DNA of 64,000 nt from positions 6,775,741 through 6,839,740 of the forward strand of contig CM049318.1 of the NCBI GenBank assembly GCA_026874595.1, given 5' to 3'. The translations under genes and the position numbers were made by a program. Of this stretch, positions 63,816-64,000 are shown in pieces; positions within the stretch are counted from its first letter, which is position 1, and each line of letters opens with the position of its first letter. The notes beneath the pieces are model-generated. The model ran no database searches, had not been told where the DNA came from, and saw nothing but the letters and a program-made list of their open reading frames with translations. The DNA comes from Sipunculus nudus. Lineage: Eukaryota; Annelida; Sipuncula; Golfingiida; Sipunculidae.

Positions 63816-64000
63816 TTCATAGAATGAAGAGATTATACTTTATAGGTCCGTTGTCTGTTAGAGTTTACAGAATGAAGAGATTATACTTTATAGGTCCGTG
63901 GTCTGTAACAGTTCACAGAATGAATAGATTATACTTTATAGGTCCGTGGTCTGTTACACTTCATAGAATGAATAGATTATACTTTATAGGTCCGTGGTCT

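Larger units (their letters stand above)
32415..64000 (+). repeat. Giant 48-bp satellite array, ~658 units, running off the window
   Basis: Head-to-tail copies of a 48-bp unit (starts GGTCCGTGGTCTGTTACAG, ends GATTATACTTTATA, about 37% GC) fill the last 31.6 kb without any other sequence. Most units differ from consensus at a few positions. Recurrent variants are W/L (TGG/TTG), V/L (GTT/CTT), CAC/CAT, K/N (AAG/AAT), L/F (TTA/TTT), F/C (TTT/TGT), V/I, GTT/GTA before ACA, CCG/CCT, and a linked AGA...TAC form. The first unit is already near consensus, so the left edge is sharp. Only two length changes are seen: +1 near 36,710 and -1 near 45,482. Each unit contains CTGTTACAG (a 9-base dyad) and a possible TCTGT/ACAGA stem. 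Function is unknown; it could be centromeric, heterochromatic or a plain amplified array. Confidence 0.97.

Noticed and set aside
32415-64000. CRISPR array
   Set aside because: There are direct repeats but no unique spacers; units abut with no intervening sequence, and the surroundings are eukaryotic in character.
32415-64000. Nucleosome phasing based on 4 x 48 = 192 bp
   Set aside because: The observed higher-order sizes (for example 23, 25, 34, 38, 42 and 73 units) are not multiples of four, so the sequence gives no support for a 192-bp register.
32415-64000. CENP-B box or telomeric repeat
   Set aside because: The unit has no match to the CENP-B box pattern and no TTAGGG-type repeat.

Overview
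The window looks like non-coding nuclear DNA from an animal, most likely a marine invertebrate; a mollusc is my best guess, at low confidence. It is AT-rich, has no operon-like gene packing, and carries dinucleotide microsatellites, tRNA-headed retroposon sequence and several minisatellites. No protein-coding gene, rRNA or functional tRNA could be supported. The short open frames in the first 32 kb have no recognisable domain, and many run through repeats.

Left half (1-32,400) is a mosaic of old repeats in otherwise unremarkable AT-rich DNA. It holds: a roughly 22-bp palindromic TTGGT/ACCAA array split by a tRNA-like fossil (199-1206); an old two-copy tandem repeat near 2.9-3.2 kb; a 54-bp minisatellite (11,893-12,327); a retroposon with a tRNA-like head, a C-tract, an A-rich tail and a perfect 13-bp target-site duplication (12,744-13,353); a roughly 375-bp tandem duplication (22,979-23,757); a 70-72-bp repeat with an inverted copy (24,094-24,421); a strong hairpin (24,801-24,852); a roughly 141-bp tandem duplication (26.8-27.1 kb); and a pair of diverged paralogous segments (28,281-29,220 and 30,886-32,400), the second carrying an extra insert with a 31-32-bp minisatellite. 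Candidate transcription-factor sites (CRE palindromes, a CTCF-like consensus, an ETS+CRE composite) are scattered through it, but nothing shows that they are used.

Right half (32,415-64,000 and continuing past the window) is one uninterrupted satellite array of about 658 head-to-tail copies of a 48-bp unit. The unit length is divisible by three and the consensus has no stop in two plus-strand frames, so the array produces very long open frames (longest 4714 codons, a 16-residue repeat of type MKRLYFIGPWSVTVHR). A rough hand tally of variants, including stops and two 1-bp indels, fits neutral satellite evolution better than a protein. Units fall into linked-variant subfamilies. Blocks of 12 to 73 units are duplicated in tandem with offsets of 576, 1104, 1200, 1632, 1824, 2016, about 3000 and 3504 bp, so the array records nested, apparently recent amplification. 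It starts abruptly, exactly where the second of the two paralogous segments stops. This array and its junction are the most interesting things here.
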